From Progne subis subis (lineage: Eukaryota; Chordata; Aves; Passeriformes; Hirundinidae), in contig JAKJHU010000084.1 in NCBI GenBank assembly GCA_022316685.1, positions 1,931,001 to 1,995,000 on the forward strand: a DNA stretch of 64,000 nucleotides. The letters run 5' to 3'. Positions 9,996 through 22,160 of this stretch are shown here, piece by piece (within the stretch, counting starts at the first letter, position 1; the number at the start of each line of letters is the position of its first letter). Made by a program: the position numbers and the translations under genes. Below the pieces are notes generated by a model that did no database searches, was not told the DNA's origin, and saw nothing but the letters and a program-made list of their open reading frames with translations.

Positions 9996-12900
9996 AAAAT
10001 TGCTAAATGAGTGAAAGCAATGCCCAGGACTCTGAGCAGCTGTGGGGGTGGGAAGGCCTTTTCCCCAAATGGTCTCATCTTCCTTTCCCCTTTAGAAGAT
10101 CTACCCAAAGAATTTATCCCTTAGGCATTTATCAAGGGAGCACTGTGCAAGCCACACAGGCTTCAGCTAACATGGGTATCCCCACATTTATGCTGGCAGG
10201 TCCTTAGAGATGGGAGGTAAAACCAAGACCACAAAAAGTACCAGGACTTTGGGGTAAAAATCCAGCAAAAGGATCTTTTAATATGATTTTAAGCACTGAA
10301 ACTCTCCAGTGAACCATGACAGAGCAACAAAATGTGGCTGTTGTCCAGCAGCTCCAAAACCCTGCCCTGAGAACTGACACAGCTCAGTGTCCTCGCAGTT
10401 GTGGCTTTCCAGCCTGTTGCCTAGACAAGATTAATTCATCCTGCCTAACAAATAATAGAGTTCTAAGTAGCAGAGGTAGGTACTCATTAAAGCAAATCCT
10501 GGCTGAGCTGGCGCAGAGGTGAAATAGCAGCTCTTACACAAGGCAGGGATGTCCCATCTGGTGATGCCATCACATCCAGAGCTATTACGTCCAGAGAGGC
10601 AGGGAGGGAGAGACCATTCCAACTAAATCAGGGCTGGGATTTTCATAGCATGGAGAATTTCAGTGAAGGCAGGAAGAAAAGAAAATATTTTAAAATTAGA
10701 AATGGACTGAATTTTCTGAGTGTCTAATGAATTGGTAGGATTTCAAGCAAACTTAGGATGTGCTTCTGGCAGTGGGACAGTGAACTACATAGTCACTGCT
10801 TGCTAGGTCAAGTGTTTCAGTATTTGTCATCATAACTGACACAGGCTGGATGTGGAAAAAAGATTTCCCAACCTGACCATGAAGAGGAGGCCCTTTTTAT
10901 AAATCAAGAAAAGGATTTAGCATCATTCCAAAGGGAAGGTGACATTATTGTATAGTAAGAAAACTTGGATGTTCTACATAGCCTTCACTCTGTATCAGGA
11001 ATGGTTTTCATTCTATGATAAATTGAATCTCCAGCTCATTAGGTGGACATGGATAAAACACTGAAGTGAAGTTTCCATGTGTTTTTCCTAAGTATGAAGA
11101 AAGAAAAAGGATGCTTATTTCATTTTGAGGAAAATTTGAGGGGCATATGAACACCATCCCCGAAGTTAATGTCACCCATAACTGCAGAACAAATATCAGA
11201 ACACTCAAGGAGAGATGAGACTTTGAAAAGTGACTGTTTCACCAGAGCCCAGGGGTTTGGTTTCTTTTCCCAGGGGCAGCTCCTGGACACTCCTGAAAGC
11301 ATCTCTGGAAATTTTCTGTCTGACAGTGAAGTCCACACCATCCTCAGAATGCAGGCAGGTTTTCTGGATCACTTAGGAAGGAGGTGCCAAATGTGAAAGG
11401 CATTGCAGTGAAAATATCCCTTTAAATAGAAGAAAAATTAGGGCAGGCAATGGTTCACAGCAAGCAAAGATCAATAGTGTTTCACAGCTATGTTTTTAAA
11501 AGCAGCAGCAAAAGTAATACCGCTTCTCATGGGAATTGAGAATAAAAATCCCCAGGGTTCCTGACTTTTTAGGAAGTTCATTTCCTCTTTGAAGTCACTT
11601 CCTCATTCACCTCTTGTTGCAAATATTTCTCGTAAATCCCTTTAAACTTTCCTTGCAAATAAGCGAGCATTTACCACAATTTTCCTTAATATTTGTTTAT
11701 TCAACAGCCAGGTCTCCAGTGCCTTCAGCTGGCCCTGTTCAAGCTGGCTTTGGTGAAACCACACACGATTTGCATGACATCGGGCTGTTGTAAATATCAT
11801 TAAATATCATTTGCACTTCCCACCCTCCTTCTTCCGCGAATGCAATGGCAAGAGAGATGCCAAGGCCTTTCCCTATGGAATTTGTTACAGGCAGAAAATG
11901 TGCCGGTGTGATTCCACACGAACCAGCACCTTGGGATGCTTTGTTCTCTGAACCATTCTGAAAAGCTCTTCTTGCAACCATGTATCGGATTTAGAACTGA
12001 CTTCTGAAAACTTCAAGAGCTTGTCTGCATCTCCTGACATTGCAAAAATGGACAGGGAAGCTCGCTAGAAAAGGTTCCCATGAGACTTCTGTCACTTCTG
12101 ATTTCAGACAGATACTACAAGACCAAACTCCAAAATAGAATTTTAATTATTTTTTTAATTTTTTTGTCCTCCTCACTTAGAGACCAGGAACCAGAAGACA
12201 GACTGAGGAATGATTTCACAAGTTTGTCTGAGAAAAAAATACATTGAGAGAAGGATGTGCTGTTCCCCACCACATTAAATCTGTTTGCTCATTTGCAGTA
12301 ACTACAAAATTTACTGGGGGAACTGGAAGTCAAAGTAAATCATCTTGAGTGACTAATAAAAATTTTATTTATTTGCCTCTAGCTCCATTTTCGCACGAAG
12401 ATCCTTCCTTTAAAAAAGAAGCTACATTACTCATGAATGAACACCTGAATGGATAGGCAACATGCGAGGTTATGATTAAGATTCTTTATTATTAAAGGGC
12501 CATAAATGCACACTTTGACAGAGCAATCCATCATTGCCTGACTTGCACAAAGCCTGCCCCACCTTCCAGTTCACAGCCAGGCCTGAGTCTCCTCAAATCA
12601 AGTTCTTCTTACTCCACTGGTGATGTTGAATCAAAAATAATTTTAAAACTGCACATTTTGAGTCCCCTAACAAACCCCCTCCTCATTTCCCCTCCTTGCT
12701 TCTCATAACCTGACTGGGCACAGACTCCAAGGTGATAAGAAGCACATTTACTTGTAAAAAAAGGTCATACAAGTCAATTTTTCCGTGATTTTTACTTTGT
12801 AATTTTATTGAGCTGGTTTTCACCAATCTAAAAATCTATCTAAAAGCTTGAAAATGTGAAAATTTGGACCTCCTCTTTTTTTTTCCAGACACTTTTCCAG

Positions 12901-15900
12901 TTCTATCCTCAGACCTATTTTTAAAGGAGGAATATGGGGACCATTCCCAGGGGAAAGGGAGACGTGGTTTGTGTTTATTGCTTTTTAGGTAAGAGCTGGA
13001 GCATGTCTCCAAATCCAATATTAAAATTTATAATAAACATCTTCTAAGTTTTGATCTTCACAATGTAAAATATTCCTCTGCAGACTATGATAAAACCTCT
13101 TTTAGGCTTCCTGTATTTAAACAAACATATGTTTAAATAATAGAGGATTTAATAAGAAGAATTTAATAATAGATTAATTTAAAATAGATTACAAGAAAAA
13201 TAACATTTTTTATTTAGAATATTATATAACATAGAGATGTTGCAATAAATAAAAGTAAAGTTTGAAGGAAATACAGACCTACAGAGATCAAGATAAAAAA
13301 CTGCATATCAGGCAATAAACAGCTTCAACCCTAGTTCACAATGATATCAGCAATCAGAAGAGGTGCAATGAAACAAATTTTAATGTAAATAAATACATAA
13401 ATGGTAACAGGGGAACACAATAGGAAAAATCCATGGGATGGCAGTGCTGAGGTTCCTCTAGCTGAGTGCAGCATTGAGAAAAGCAATGTTGGATTTTACT
13501 CTCAAATTACTTTTTCAATTTTGCAAAAAAAATAATATTTACTATCTCCTTACAATGTCCCTGCATGGCTAGCCAAATTCTTAACCTTCCCATCCCTAAA
13601 CACGAAGTCACAGGGTCATGGAATGAGCTGGATCTCCGTGTCCCACCCCTCTGCAGTTTGCAGACACAACGATGGAAGTGCTCTGTTCAGATGTCATGGG
13701 CTACGGCCAGTGCTGAGGAAACTCCTTTGGACTCAAGCTGGGCCTTGGACTTTTCCTGATCTCCAACAAAAGCATCTTTAAGAGGAAGTTTATTTTGCTC
13801 CATAACATTACGCACCTCGAGTGGACTCTGGATGAGTAAGGAGCGGATGTGTGGAGCCGCATTCACTCAGAGCTGGGATCCCCTTTTGCCCCCGCCAGAG
13901 CAAACAGGAGTTCATTTCCATCTCCTCTGTGTGCTGGGAAGCAAGGAAACCTCTCAGCTTGAGCCCATGGAAATTTTCAGACAAATCAGTCTTTTGTTGT
14001 AATGTAATACTTTGGAGACAAGCCAAGTTCAACTGAAGTGTCCTTGGGAAGTGTTTCTCAGGTCTAGCAAGGAATGTGTCGGTCAAAACATAGAGGAGGC
14101 CTTCTCCCTCCCCTCCATCTGCCAGGGAGAGCAGAGGTTTAACCTCTCTTAGAGGGTCTTGGCCCAGTGCTTGGTATGAGCTTTTGTGATGCCTCAATCC
14201 TCCAAGTAAGTACATTAACTCCTAATAAAATCACTGTTGAAGGGTCACTCTTCCCCCCAATCAATTCCTTTCTTTCATTTAAAAAACCCACAACTTTAAG
14301 TTTCCATTTCTCTTCCACCATAAAATAGGAACCTTTTTTGTAGGACGACAGATCTTCTCCTGCTTACCACCAGTCCTGGAGTAGAATTCTTTGGCCCAGT
14401 TGGCAGAGAGAACATCACCTGGACAGTGTGTTCCCGGAGCCACAATGCTCTAAAAAGAAACAAAAGGCCAAAATATGGTTGCACCACTTGGATCATATTT
14501 CATCAATTACCACAGGGGAAAAAAAAGATGTTTAACATGATATGTATAAGCTGTTTGGGGTTTGAAAGCCTAAGGAAAAAGAAGATATTTAATGCTGTCC
14601 TCAAATGAACTGGGACAAAGAGATTGGTTTTAAAATTCCCCCTATATGCAAAGTGGAGCTATTGTCAAGCACAAAAAGTCATGCTAGAGCACAGCAAAAG
14701 TGCCTCTGGGAAGCAACCCAAATTTGTTTAAATTGGGTAGGGAAAACCCTAGCTATTTGTTTGTTCTGACTGTTTGATGTCAGCCTGTGAAGGCGTGTGA
14801 AGATAGAGACACCAGCCCGTTCATACTTTGAGCCCTACGTGGCGCATCTGACGCGCTCCGGGAGCGCTGGACGTGAGGGGTGCAGGCTCTGCTATGGCAC
14901 CACCGCTCCCTCCGGCCCTCCTTCCCAGAGCCTGGTGCAGAACAGAGCCCTGGAATGCTGGGGGCATGCAGCCAATCCGTGGGTCCAACCCTGGAGTCCC
15001 CGAGCAGAGCCCGGTCACGGAGTGGTGCCCTCACCGGGAACGGGGCAGTCTGATAGGAAACGGAGACTCGGGCTGCCTGTGTGGTCAGAAAAGATCTCAG
15101 AGTTATGAGACACTGATTAATAACAAAGCCCAGCCCTTTTTGTGATGCTGTGGTCCTTGGGGTTCCCACCACAGGGCTGTGGGTGCTGGGAACAGCACAG
15201 TGGGAGGGTCACCCCAGCACATCCCAGGTGTGAGGAAACCCCTGGCACCTTCTGTGCACCTCTGAAAGGACATCCCTACAGGACACCAAGTTGAGCACAT
15301 CACCCAGGGGTTTATGGACACCAGAGGAGTGGGGCAGAAGCACAGATAAGAGCCCCTGCAGCTGCCTAAAGTCAGCAGGGCTGACCTCGGGTTATCCTGA
15401 CAACAGGACTGGCAGTCCAGCTGCTGTGGAGCTTTAAATTTAATTATTTGGGGTTTGACTACTGCTTCAAGAGCCTGGACAAAGGAGGCACCTCCTGGGT
15501 GAGGGCAGAAGAGCTCCCTGCTCCCTCCTCCTGCCATTTTCCACTGTTTCCTCACTTCCCACTCCTTTAGCAGAGCTCTCTGCAGGCACAAAGACCTGGA
15601 GAAGTTTCCTGGAAAGGCTGCGCAGAGCAGACACACATTTTAATGGGCCGCATTCACTGCTTGGCCCAGTGCCTTTGGAAGATCTCCACAAGCTCCCTTG
15701 GTTGAGCTCAAGACCCATCACCACAGTGTGGGGATGAACCACAGAACCTCTGGAGTGAGGATGTTCTAGGAGAAGAATATGGGAAAGGGCATTGCATTGG
15801 GAACTGCTCCACAACTGCAGGAGGAGCATCTCAGCAGTCTTATCATAAGGGTCTCAAACGTCAGCCCTGTGTCATCAGTCCTTCCATCTCTTCCATGCAT

Positions 15901-16960
15901 GCAGTGCTCCATTAATTATCATTATTCATATTCTCACGGTGTCCAGAGGCCTCCATGGGCAGCAGCTCTTTGTGGTCCAGAAACAAAAAGTAGCAACACA
16001 GACCTTCATGTGAAGGGCTTCCTTTTCAGAAAGATACAACTCAGCAGAGAAATAAAGCATCCAGAGTGTGGTGGCTTTTCTTGTGTAAGAAAAAATATCA
16101 CAAGGAGACAAGAGTCAAAGCTGGAGCAAAGGAGGAAGAGGAACAGGAGTAATGAAGAGAAAGCATAAGAAGAGAAGAAAGGAGATGCCAAGAGCAAAGG
16201 AAGGAGGACAATGGAGGAAGGGGAAGTCAGCAGTGGACATCACACCATGTCCACACTCCCAGCTGGGCAAGGTCATCAGGGATGGGGGCAAAAAGGGCTG
16301 GCAGATGTGACGTGGACATTTAACTGTCCCTCAGGAGCTTCAGCTGCCCACACAGAGCTCCACCTGTCTCCAAGGTCAGCCCCCTTGGGCTGGCTCACCC
16401 AGCACATCTGCAGGGCCACCATGGAGCTTCCTGCCCTCCCTTCACCGCCTTCCAGCTCTCCCTTGCTCTTTATTTCCTTTTCCTTTCCCTTTTATAGAAC
16501 AGCCCTTGGTTCTGGTGGCTCTCCCAAAGAGATTTGTCTGTCAGGGCCAGCACGGTTCCTTTTGACAAATCCCAGGAATTTTTTCCCCCTGAGGAAGGAG
16601 GCAAATCCACGGCCCACCTCCTGTCTGATTCTTCTCCGGTTCCTTTGCACATACAACTGAGCTGTGACTCACAAGACAAAAAAAGAACCTTTTCTCCCCA
16701 GTGTAGTCAGTGGACAGAGCTGTGCACCTACAGAGGATGATTCAGACCAACTTGGATGTGTAAAACCTTTCAAATTTTGGAAATTTTTCCGAAATCGTCT
16801 GAAATCGTAAAGCTCCCTATGGCTGCCTTATCATCTGTGACTTACACTAAAGCAGAGGCATGAGAAATATGGCCTGGGACACTTGGTAGTGACAGAATGC
16901 AATGAAAATTTCATGGTTTCTCCTTACATTATATCAAATTATGTGAAATCTGGATTTCTA
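9996..16960. other. Intergenic, no gene recognised
   Basis: AT-rich unique sequence (notably 12.1-13.6 kb) with scattered short reading frames on both strands. The longest, about 177 codons on the - strand at 15103-15636, has no recognisable domain and sits in moderately GC-rich sequence. A CpG-enriched patch lies at 14830-15075. No clear transposon was seen. Confidence 0.6.
14830..15075. other. CpG-enriched patch
   Basis: About 18 CpGs lie in 250 bp, against a CpG-poor background. The patch includes the palindrome GCGCTCCGGGAGCGC near 14850. There is no TATA box, no clear exon and no repeat signature. It may be a distal regulatory element or just a GC-rich repeat relic. Confidence 0.4.
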
Positions 16961-16961
16961 T

Positions 16962-17013
16962 GAGCCTTTTGGGTCCCTTCCAACCCAGGATATTCTGTGA
17001 TTCTATGATTCTA
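16962..17013 (+). mobile_element. CR1 (or CR1-tailed SINE) 3' terminus
   Basis: GGGTCCCTTCCAACCCAGGA then TATTCTGTGATTCTATGATTCT is the terminal segment shared by CR1 and CR1-tailed SINEs. Too little remains to tell which it was. Confidence 0.85.
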
Positions 17014-18646
17014 CATAATGTGGAATTGTAACTTTCCTGGCTTTTAGAGAGATTTGAATGTATAGAATGACCAAAAAAAAGATAAAAATTATGAAGGCAG
17101 AAACTGTTTATGTCCTCTCATGCTGTCACTCATGCAGGGAGAAAGTACCCAGAGTGAAATATTTTATGGCGAGAATAAAGAAGAAAGCATAATCATCTTA
17201 TTTCCAGCCAGAAGTACTGAGAGAATCCCAATAAAGTGAAATCGCTCTGGTTTGCAGCCAAAACGCTACGAGATCAAGGTTAGGAAGAACTTATGAAAGG
17301 CTTAGAGAGCTAGGAGTTGTATCACAGTGCTTGGAAAGCTTCTTCGCAGCCCCATCCCTCTTTGTCCAGCGTCCGGAAGAGTGGCGTAACACCGCTCTTG
17401 TTCCAGCACTTTGGAACAGCACCAATGACTTCTTTTGGTGCCTTTTTTTTTTTTTTAATTCCTGGACTCTGACATCGCCTGGCGCTGGTTGGTGAAGAAA
17501 AGTGTGAGTTCCTGGGAAAGGCAGGGATGCAGACGGATGGGTTTTCCATGTGCTGCTCCGCTCCCGGTGACGTGGTGCTAGCACAGCACACCCAGACCTG
17601 GCTCAGACTCCACACAAGGCTTTTTCCTCCCGTCCAAGTAAAAGAAAGCCTTTAGTAACCCTAACTGATTGTAGCTTCCATGGGAAAATGTTATTTATCT
17701 GCTTTACTTTTACCCATTACCACCCCACCTGAAGTAGTCTAAGTGAGGAGTGCACTAACACTATACATCATGGAGAGTATGGACATGTTATAAACGCTAT
17801 TTAAATCCAAACAAAGGACTTCTAACAATGCCACCTGAAAGATTTCTGAGAGCAGTGGATTAGTGTATAATGTAATTACACATGTAAATGTAATCCATTG
17901 CTCCTGACCTGCTTTGATTCAATGGATTGCATACATCAATTGCCTGAATTAAGAGAAGCTTCACCTTCACGACCTGATTTCTCTGCCTGCTGTGAATCAT
18001 CAACCCCAAATCTTTCTTTGACCAGAAGCAGACAGCAGGGCTGTCCAGCAGACAGCTTAGGTGTGCGTAAGCACGTTTAGCACAATGAGGCAAGTCTGGA
18101 CCCAAAGCCTGAAACCTGTTCAAATATTTCTGCTCTCATTCCTGATGGAAAACCTTATTTCATTGGTATTAGTGCAGCATCTGTGTGTTCATCCCACAGG
18201 CAGAAAATAAATAATCTATAAGTGCTTCTCCATGAGCTTAAATCCCTAAAGGAAATACCAAGGACTGGCTAACTTTTGAAGCTGATGGTAGAGAAGAAAA
18301 ATGCTTTTCAGGATCATCAGGAGAAGCCATTAGAAGCCGTTTACTCCCAGGCACCAGGACACGTGAGCAGTTCTCCAGGTTCCTTGTCTTCATGAGCACT
18401 ATCTACACGAAGAAATGGTCTCAGGAGAGGAAAATCCTTCAGGGCCAAGTTTTGGCAACAGAATTAATTTTCCTAATCAGTTTTGCCTTGCATGCCTGGC
18501 AGAAATATGACAAAAACTCAGGTTGTCACCTGAAGAGACCCAATCTCGATGTTGGCTGCTGGCCAGCCTGCAGAGGTAGACAAAGATCTGTGTGGAAGAC
18601 AAGTGCCAAAGACAAAGTCATGCCAGGACCTGAGACACTTGGATAC
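17014..18646. other. Intergenic, nothing recognised
   Basis: Non-coding sequence with a T12 run near 17446. Some CpGs cluster at 17345-17575 but without promoter structure. No repeat or gene was identified. Confidence 0.55.
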
Positions 18647-18721
18647 TTAGATTAGAATAGATTAGATTAGATTAGATAGATTAGATTAGATTAGATTAGA
18701 TTAGATTAGATTAGATTAGAT
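18647..18721. repeat. (TTAGA)n pentanucleotide array
   Basis: Roughly 14 units of TTAGA/GATTA with two small interruptions (TTAGAATAGA and TTAGATAGA). It abuts the head of the SINE that follows. Confidence 0.95.
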
Positions 18722-18838
18722 TTGACTAGATCAGTTGGCCAGAGCATGGTGCTGGTAACATCAAGGTTTTGAGGTAGACCTGTGTAGGACTTGATGATCC
18801 CTGTGGGTCCCTTTGAACTCAGAATATTTGTGATAATA
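18722..18838 (+). mobile_element. tRNA-Ile-derived SINE with CR1 tail (TguSINE1-like)
   Basis: The head (about 18728-18785) reads like a tRNA-Ile gene: an A-box-like TAGATCAGTTGG, then AGAGCATGGTGCTGGTAAC covering the anticodon arm, then a decayed B box (GGTTTTGAGGTAGACC). The second half, GACTTGATGATCC, TGTGGGTCCCTTTGAACTC and AGAATATTTGTGAT, is a CR1 3' end. That fusion is the plan of the zebra finch SINE TguSINE1, which is mobilised by CR1 proteins. This copy is diverged and probably inactive. It is not a functional tRNA gene, because the B box and the pairing are lost. Confidence 0.8.
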
Positions 18839-18866
18839 AAGTTAGTGGGAAATATGTCATTCTGTG

Positions 18867-18920
18867 ATATTATATTATATTGCATTATATTATATTAATT
18901 ATATTATATTATATTATAAT
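18867..18920. repeat. (TTATA)n pentanucleotide array
   Basis: About 54 bp of TATTA repeats with two interruptions, lying 28 bp after the SINE tail. Confidence 0.93.
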
Positions 18921-18964
18921 TTTAGAAGAGAGCTGGGGGGTGGGGGGAAACTGGCTTCTAGGAA

Positions 18965-19046
18965 AACACAATCTGGAAGGGACCTCAGGAAGTCCCTGGT
19001 CCAACCTGCAGCTCAAAGCAGGTCACCTCTGGGGTCAGCCCAGAGC
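18965..19046 (-). mobile_element. CR1 fragment, antisense
   Basis: AATCTGGAAGGGACCTCAGG, CTGGTCCAACCTGCAGCTCA and AAGCAGGTCACCTCTGGGGT are the reverse complement of a CR1 3' region from the subfamily with a GAGCAGGGGGTTGGAC-type end. The copy is short and diverged. Confidence 0.8.
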
Positions 19047-20261
19047 TTCACCCATGACGCCGCCACGAGAAGGTGGCATTTGGAAGGTGACTGGCACTGG
19101 AGTAGTCACTGCTTCTCCTGACCCATCTTGAGGCCTGTTCAGCTCACCTGATGCAATTCTAAAACAAAAGGCTGACATTTTCCACACAACTTGTAAAGCT
19201 GCACGACATTTTGGTGTCATGGCAAAGCCCAAAGTATAAACAGATATAATAACTAGTTGGATTAATGGAAGAAGAGCCATTCATTGATTAGTAACAATAA
19301 ATAAATGTAAGACAGTATGGTCACTCTTATGCTATGGGCCTGGGCTGGGGGCACAAGCAAAATCCTGCAAATAAGAATTGCTGCCGTAGGTAGAGGACCA
19401 ACAAATTCATCTGCAGCCTCAGCTACTCTGGTCTCCTAAAAGCTTTTCCCAAGGCAGGGACGTCAGCACTGACGCTGTCACCACACCAGCACCAGTGCAG
19501 GGCTTTCCTTCTGCAAGGACACTTGTCTGTTTCTGTCCAAACAGCCCCTCCTTGGATGAGAGCAGCCCCAAGACAATATAGGAAATCCCATTTATGCCAC
19601 CCCATTATTACAGAACTCACATTAGCTCACACAAAACTTTCAGAAATCCATATTTTTAAGGGCTTAACATGTTCACAAAAGTATTATTCATGCTGACAGG
19701 CTATAAAACTGTGCAATAACCTGCCAAGGGAAATTTCAGAAAATTTCTCACCTGAATCATCTCCATCATAGCATGAAATAGAGAAAACCTTTGAAACAAA
19801 TTACTGGTTTCTGAGTTGGAAAAATGACCAACACCTCACCACACACACACACACCAGTGAAGTAAGGTCTTTCACATCACTTGCTTTTGTTTCTTTGTTG
19901 TCCAAACTACTGACTCATTCCTGTTGCATGGCTGAGAAAAAAAGCCTGTCACACGTGGCACGTCAGCAACAGCTCTTCCAATTTGCAGGGAATTTTCAGC
20001 TTGGATTTGTTGCAATTCAAAGAAAAATAGGATTTTAAGAGTTGTCACAGAGTAGAAATTCTCTAAAAAGAGCTTTCATAAATGCCAGCATCAGAATAAT
20101 GACAGAAGGGTAGCTGAGATGGATTGCAGCAGCTGTTGATGGATTTCATCATCTTCTTTGATCATGTAGCAGTGATGCAGCTCTACACTCTCTCACAGCA
20201 AGACTTGTTGCAAAAAAGGGCTTAATTTAAATTCCTATTTGCACTCATGTGCTCACTCACA
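19047..20261. other. Intergenic, nothing recognised
   Basis: AT-rich non-coding sequence with a (CA)8 microsatellite at about 19838-19855. No gene was found. Confidence 0.6.
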
Positions 20262-20410
20262 AATCACAGAATCCCAGACTGGTTTGAGTTGGAATTGCCT
20301 TAAAGATCTTCTAGTTCCACCCTCTGCCATGGGCAGGGATACCAAGTTGCTCCAAGCCTTGTTCAACCCGGCCTTGAACACTTCCAGGGATGGAGCAGCC
20401 ACAACTTCTT
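20262..20410 (-). mobile_element. CR1 3' end fragment, antisense
   Basis: ATCACAGAATCCCAGACTGG, TTTGAGTTGGAATTGCCTTA, CCATGGGCAGGGATACC, AAGTTGCTCCAAGCC and GGCCTTGAACACTTCCAGGG are the reverse complement of the same CR1 3' end as the copy at 9301. A short (AATT)n stretch follows. Confidence 0.9.
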
Positions 20411-21329
20411 AATTAATTAATTAACTAATTCAATTCTCTGTATTTGAGGAGCTAATATATACGTGCCTAGAAGCATATCAAAATACATGAATCATCTGTC
20501 CATGTGTTACATACTCAAAAACTGTCGGAACTAGAACCAAATATTTATAGGAGGTGCCTCCCTCTAGAAAGGGAGAGCAAGAAAGCATTGAAAATTCTTT
20601 AATCTGTTCAGTGCTTAGCACCTCCTCCTTAGCCAGGCTTCATTTCCATACAGTGGAAGTCAAACTCTTGGGCACCAAGCAGCAACACGGGCCCGTTTAC
20701 TTTGGGAAGGAACTCTGCAAAGCCATGGACCAAAATCTTGTGCTCTCCTCAGGTTTCGGTGTTTACCGAGCGGCTCACACAGTAGGTATGTAAACATGGA
20801 TTAATCCATTAGACGAGAATGTATACAAATAAATGAGTCTATGTAACTAAATTCCCCTTAAACCTGGCATGTAAATGTCATCATGGTCACAGCAAAAATC
20901 CAGGGATCTGCCTAGTCCTGCAGAATATCAACAGCTCATATAATCAGATCAGAGTTAAACTCTGCCTTCTGGAATAAACACTTTTAAATTTTTTTCATGT
21001 GTAAGCAAAGTTTCTTAGGCTTCTTCACTTCTATAAACATTCATGGCAGCTCTAAATACTCTCACCTGGCAATTTCTGATTCAGTAGCACCACTTACAAG
21101 AGAACATTCATCCAAATATCATCTTAATTATTTGACAGGGTTAACAGCCGGGTGAGAAGCTGAAGACACAGTGCTCCTCCAGTACAATGAGAAAGCAGAA
21201 ATTCAAGTGTCACAGTGTGCTTTTAGGTCTAAACAGAGAAGGAAATCTCTGCCTTGAGGCATTTTCTCTGTTCAAAACTGAAAGCAAGATCTCACAAAAA
21301 TAGGAAGTCTGGTCTGGGGATGTGGAAGT
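20411..21329. other. Intergenic, nothing recognised
   Basis: AT-rich sequence without any recognised feature. A small AATT repeat opens it. Confidence 0.55.
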
Positions 21330-21890
21330 TCATGGCAGCCTGGTCTACACTGAGGTCCAGACTGAGGAGGGAGCACACAAAGCTGGGTGCAGGGACAGTC
21401 TGCAAAGGAAGGGATGGGAACACATGGCCCAGGCATGCAGGGGTGCCATCAGGAAGGCCACAGCTTAGGGAACTGTGTCGAGGGCAGCAAGAAAAATTTC
21501 TAAACCTATATGGGCAATACAGCTGGACAAGGAAAATGTGTCTGAGTGGGGCAGAGGATTTAGTAACTGTTGATGCAGGTGGGAATGAGGGACTCGGTCT
21601 GCTTTGCATCGCTGTTCACCAGGAAGGTCTCCAGAGCTCAGAGATGAGGCTCAAGGAGGAGAGGATCCACCAGTGCTGGAAGGGAATTGACTCAGTGTCT
21701 CTCAAGAAACCTTGTCCCTTAAAGTCCATGGGATTTAATAGGTGGCATTCACAGGTGCCCAGAGTGCTGGCTGGTGTCCTTGCGAGACCTGTCCATCACC
21801 TCTGAAGGGTCATGGAGATCAGGGAAGGGCCCAGGGGATGGACAAGGCAAATGTCACTCCCAGGGTCTGTTGCCAGCAAAATGATAAAGG
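21330..21890 (+). pseudogene. CR1-type LINE ORF2 remnant (reverse transcriptase region)
   Basis: Broken frames carry the conserved stretch upstream of and into the reverse transcriptase. KSMGFNRWH followed by RVLAGVLARPV lies at about 21720-21795, matching the 'KSMGPDGIHPRVLRELADVIARPL' type segment of avian CR1. DKANVTP at about 21840 matches the segment after the ED/W motif. At least one frameshift and several stops separate these pieces, so the protein is dead. Upstream, 21430-21640 also looks like ORF2 (GRQQEKFLNLYGQY), ahead of the catalytic domain. No YADD box is present. Confidence 0.75.
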
Positions 21891-21911
21891 AGGGTGGGAA
21901 AGTAAAGCATA

Positions 21912-22160
21912 TCATGGAGTCCCAGAATGATTTGGGTTGGAAGGCACCTTAAAAAACTCATGCAGTTCCCATGGCCAAGGACATTTCCACTATCTCTGGT
22001 TGCTCCAAGCCCCATCCAACCTGGCCTTGGACACTGCCAAGGATCCAGGGGCAGCCACAGCTTCTCTGGGCATCCTGTGCCAGGGCCTCCCCACGCTCAC
22101 AGGGAGCAATTCCTACCACGTATTGAACCTAAATTCCCCCTCGGTCAGTTTGAACACATT
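21912..22160 (-). mobile_element. CR1 3' end fragment, antisense
   Basis: GGAGTCCCAGAATGATTTGG, GGTTGGAAGGCACCTTAAA, GGTTGCTCCAAGCCCCATCC, AACCTGGCCTTGGACACT and CTCCCCACGCTCACAGGGAG read as a reversed CR1 3' end. It begins about 20 bp after the + strand remnant ends, so the two pieces belong to different insertions. Confidence 0.9.

Noticed and set aside
15103..15636. A - strand frame of 177 codons
   Set aside because: No recognised domain or splice context; sequence is moderately GC-rich and a competing frame overlaps on the same strand.
18722..18790. Possible tRNA-Ile gene
   Set aside because: The head is tRNA-like but runs into a CR1 tail, and the B box and stem pairing are lost, so it is a SINE.
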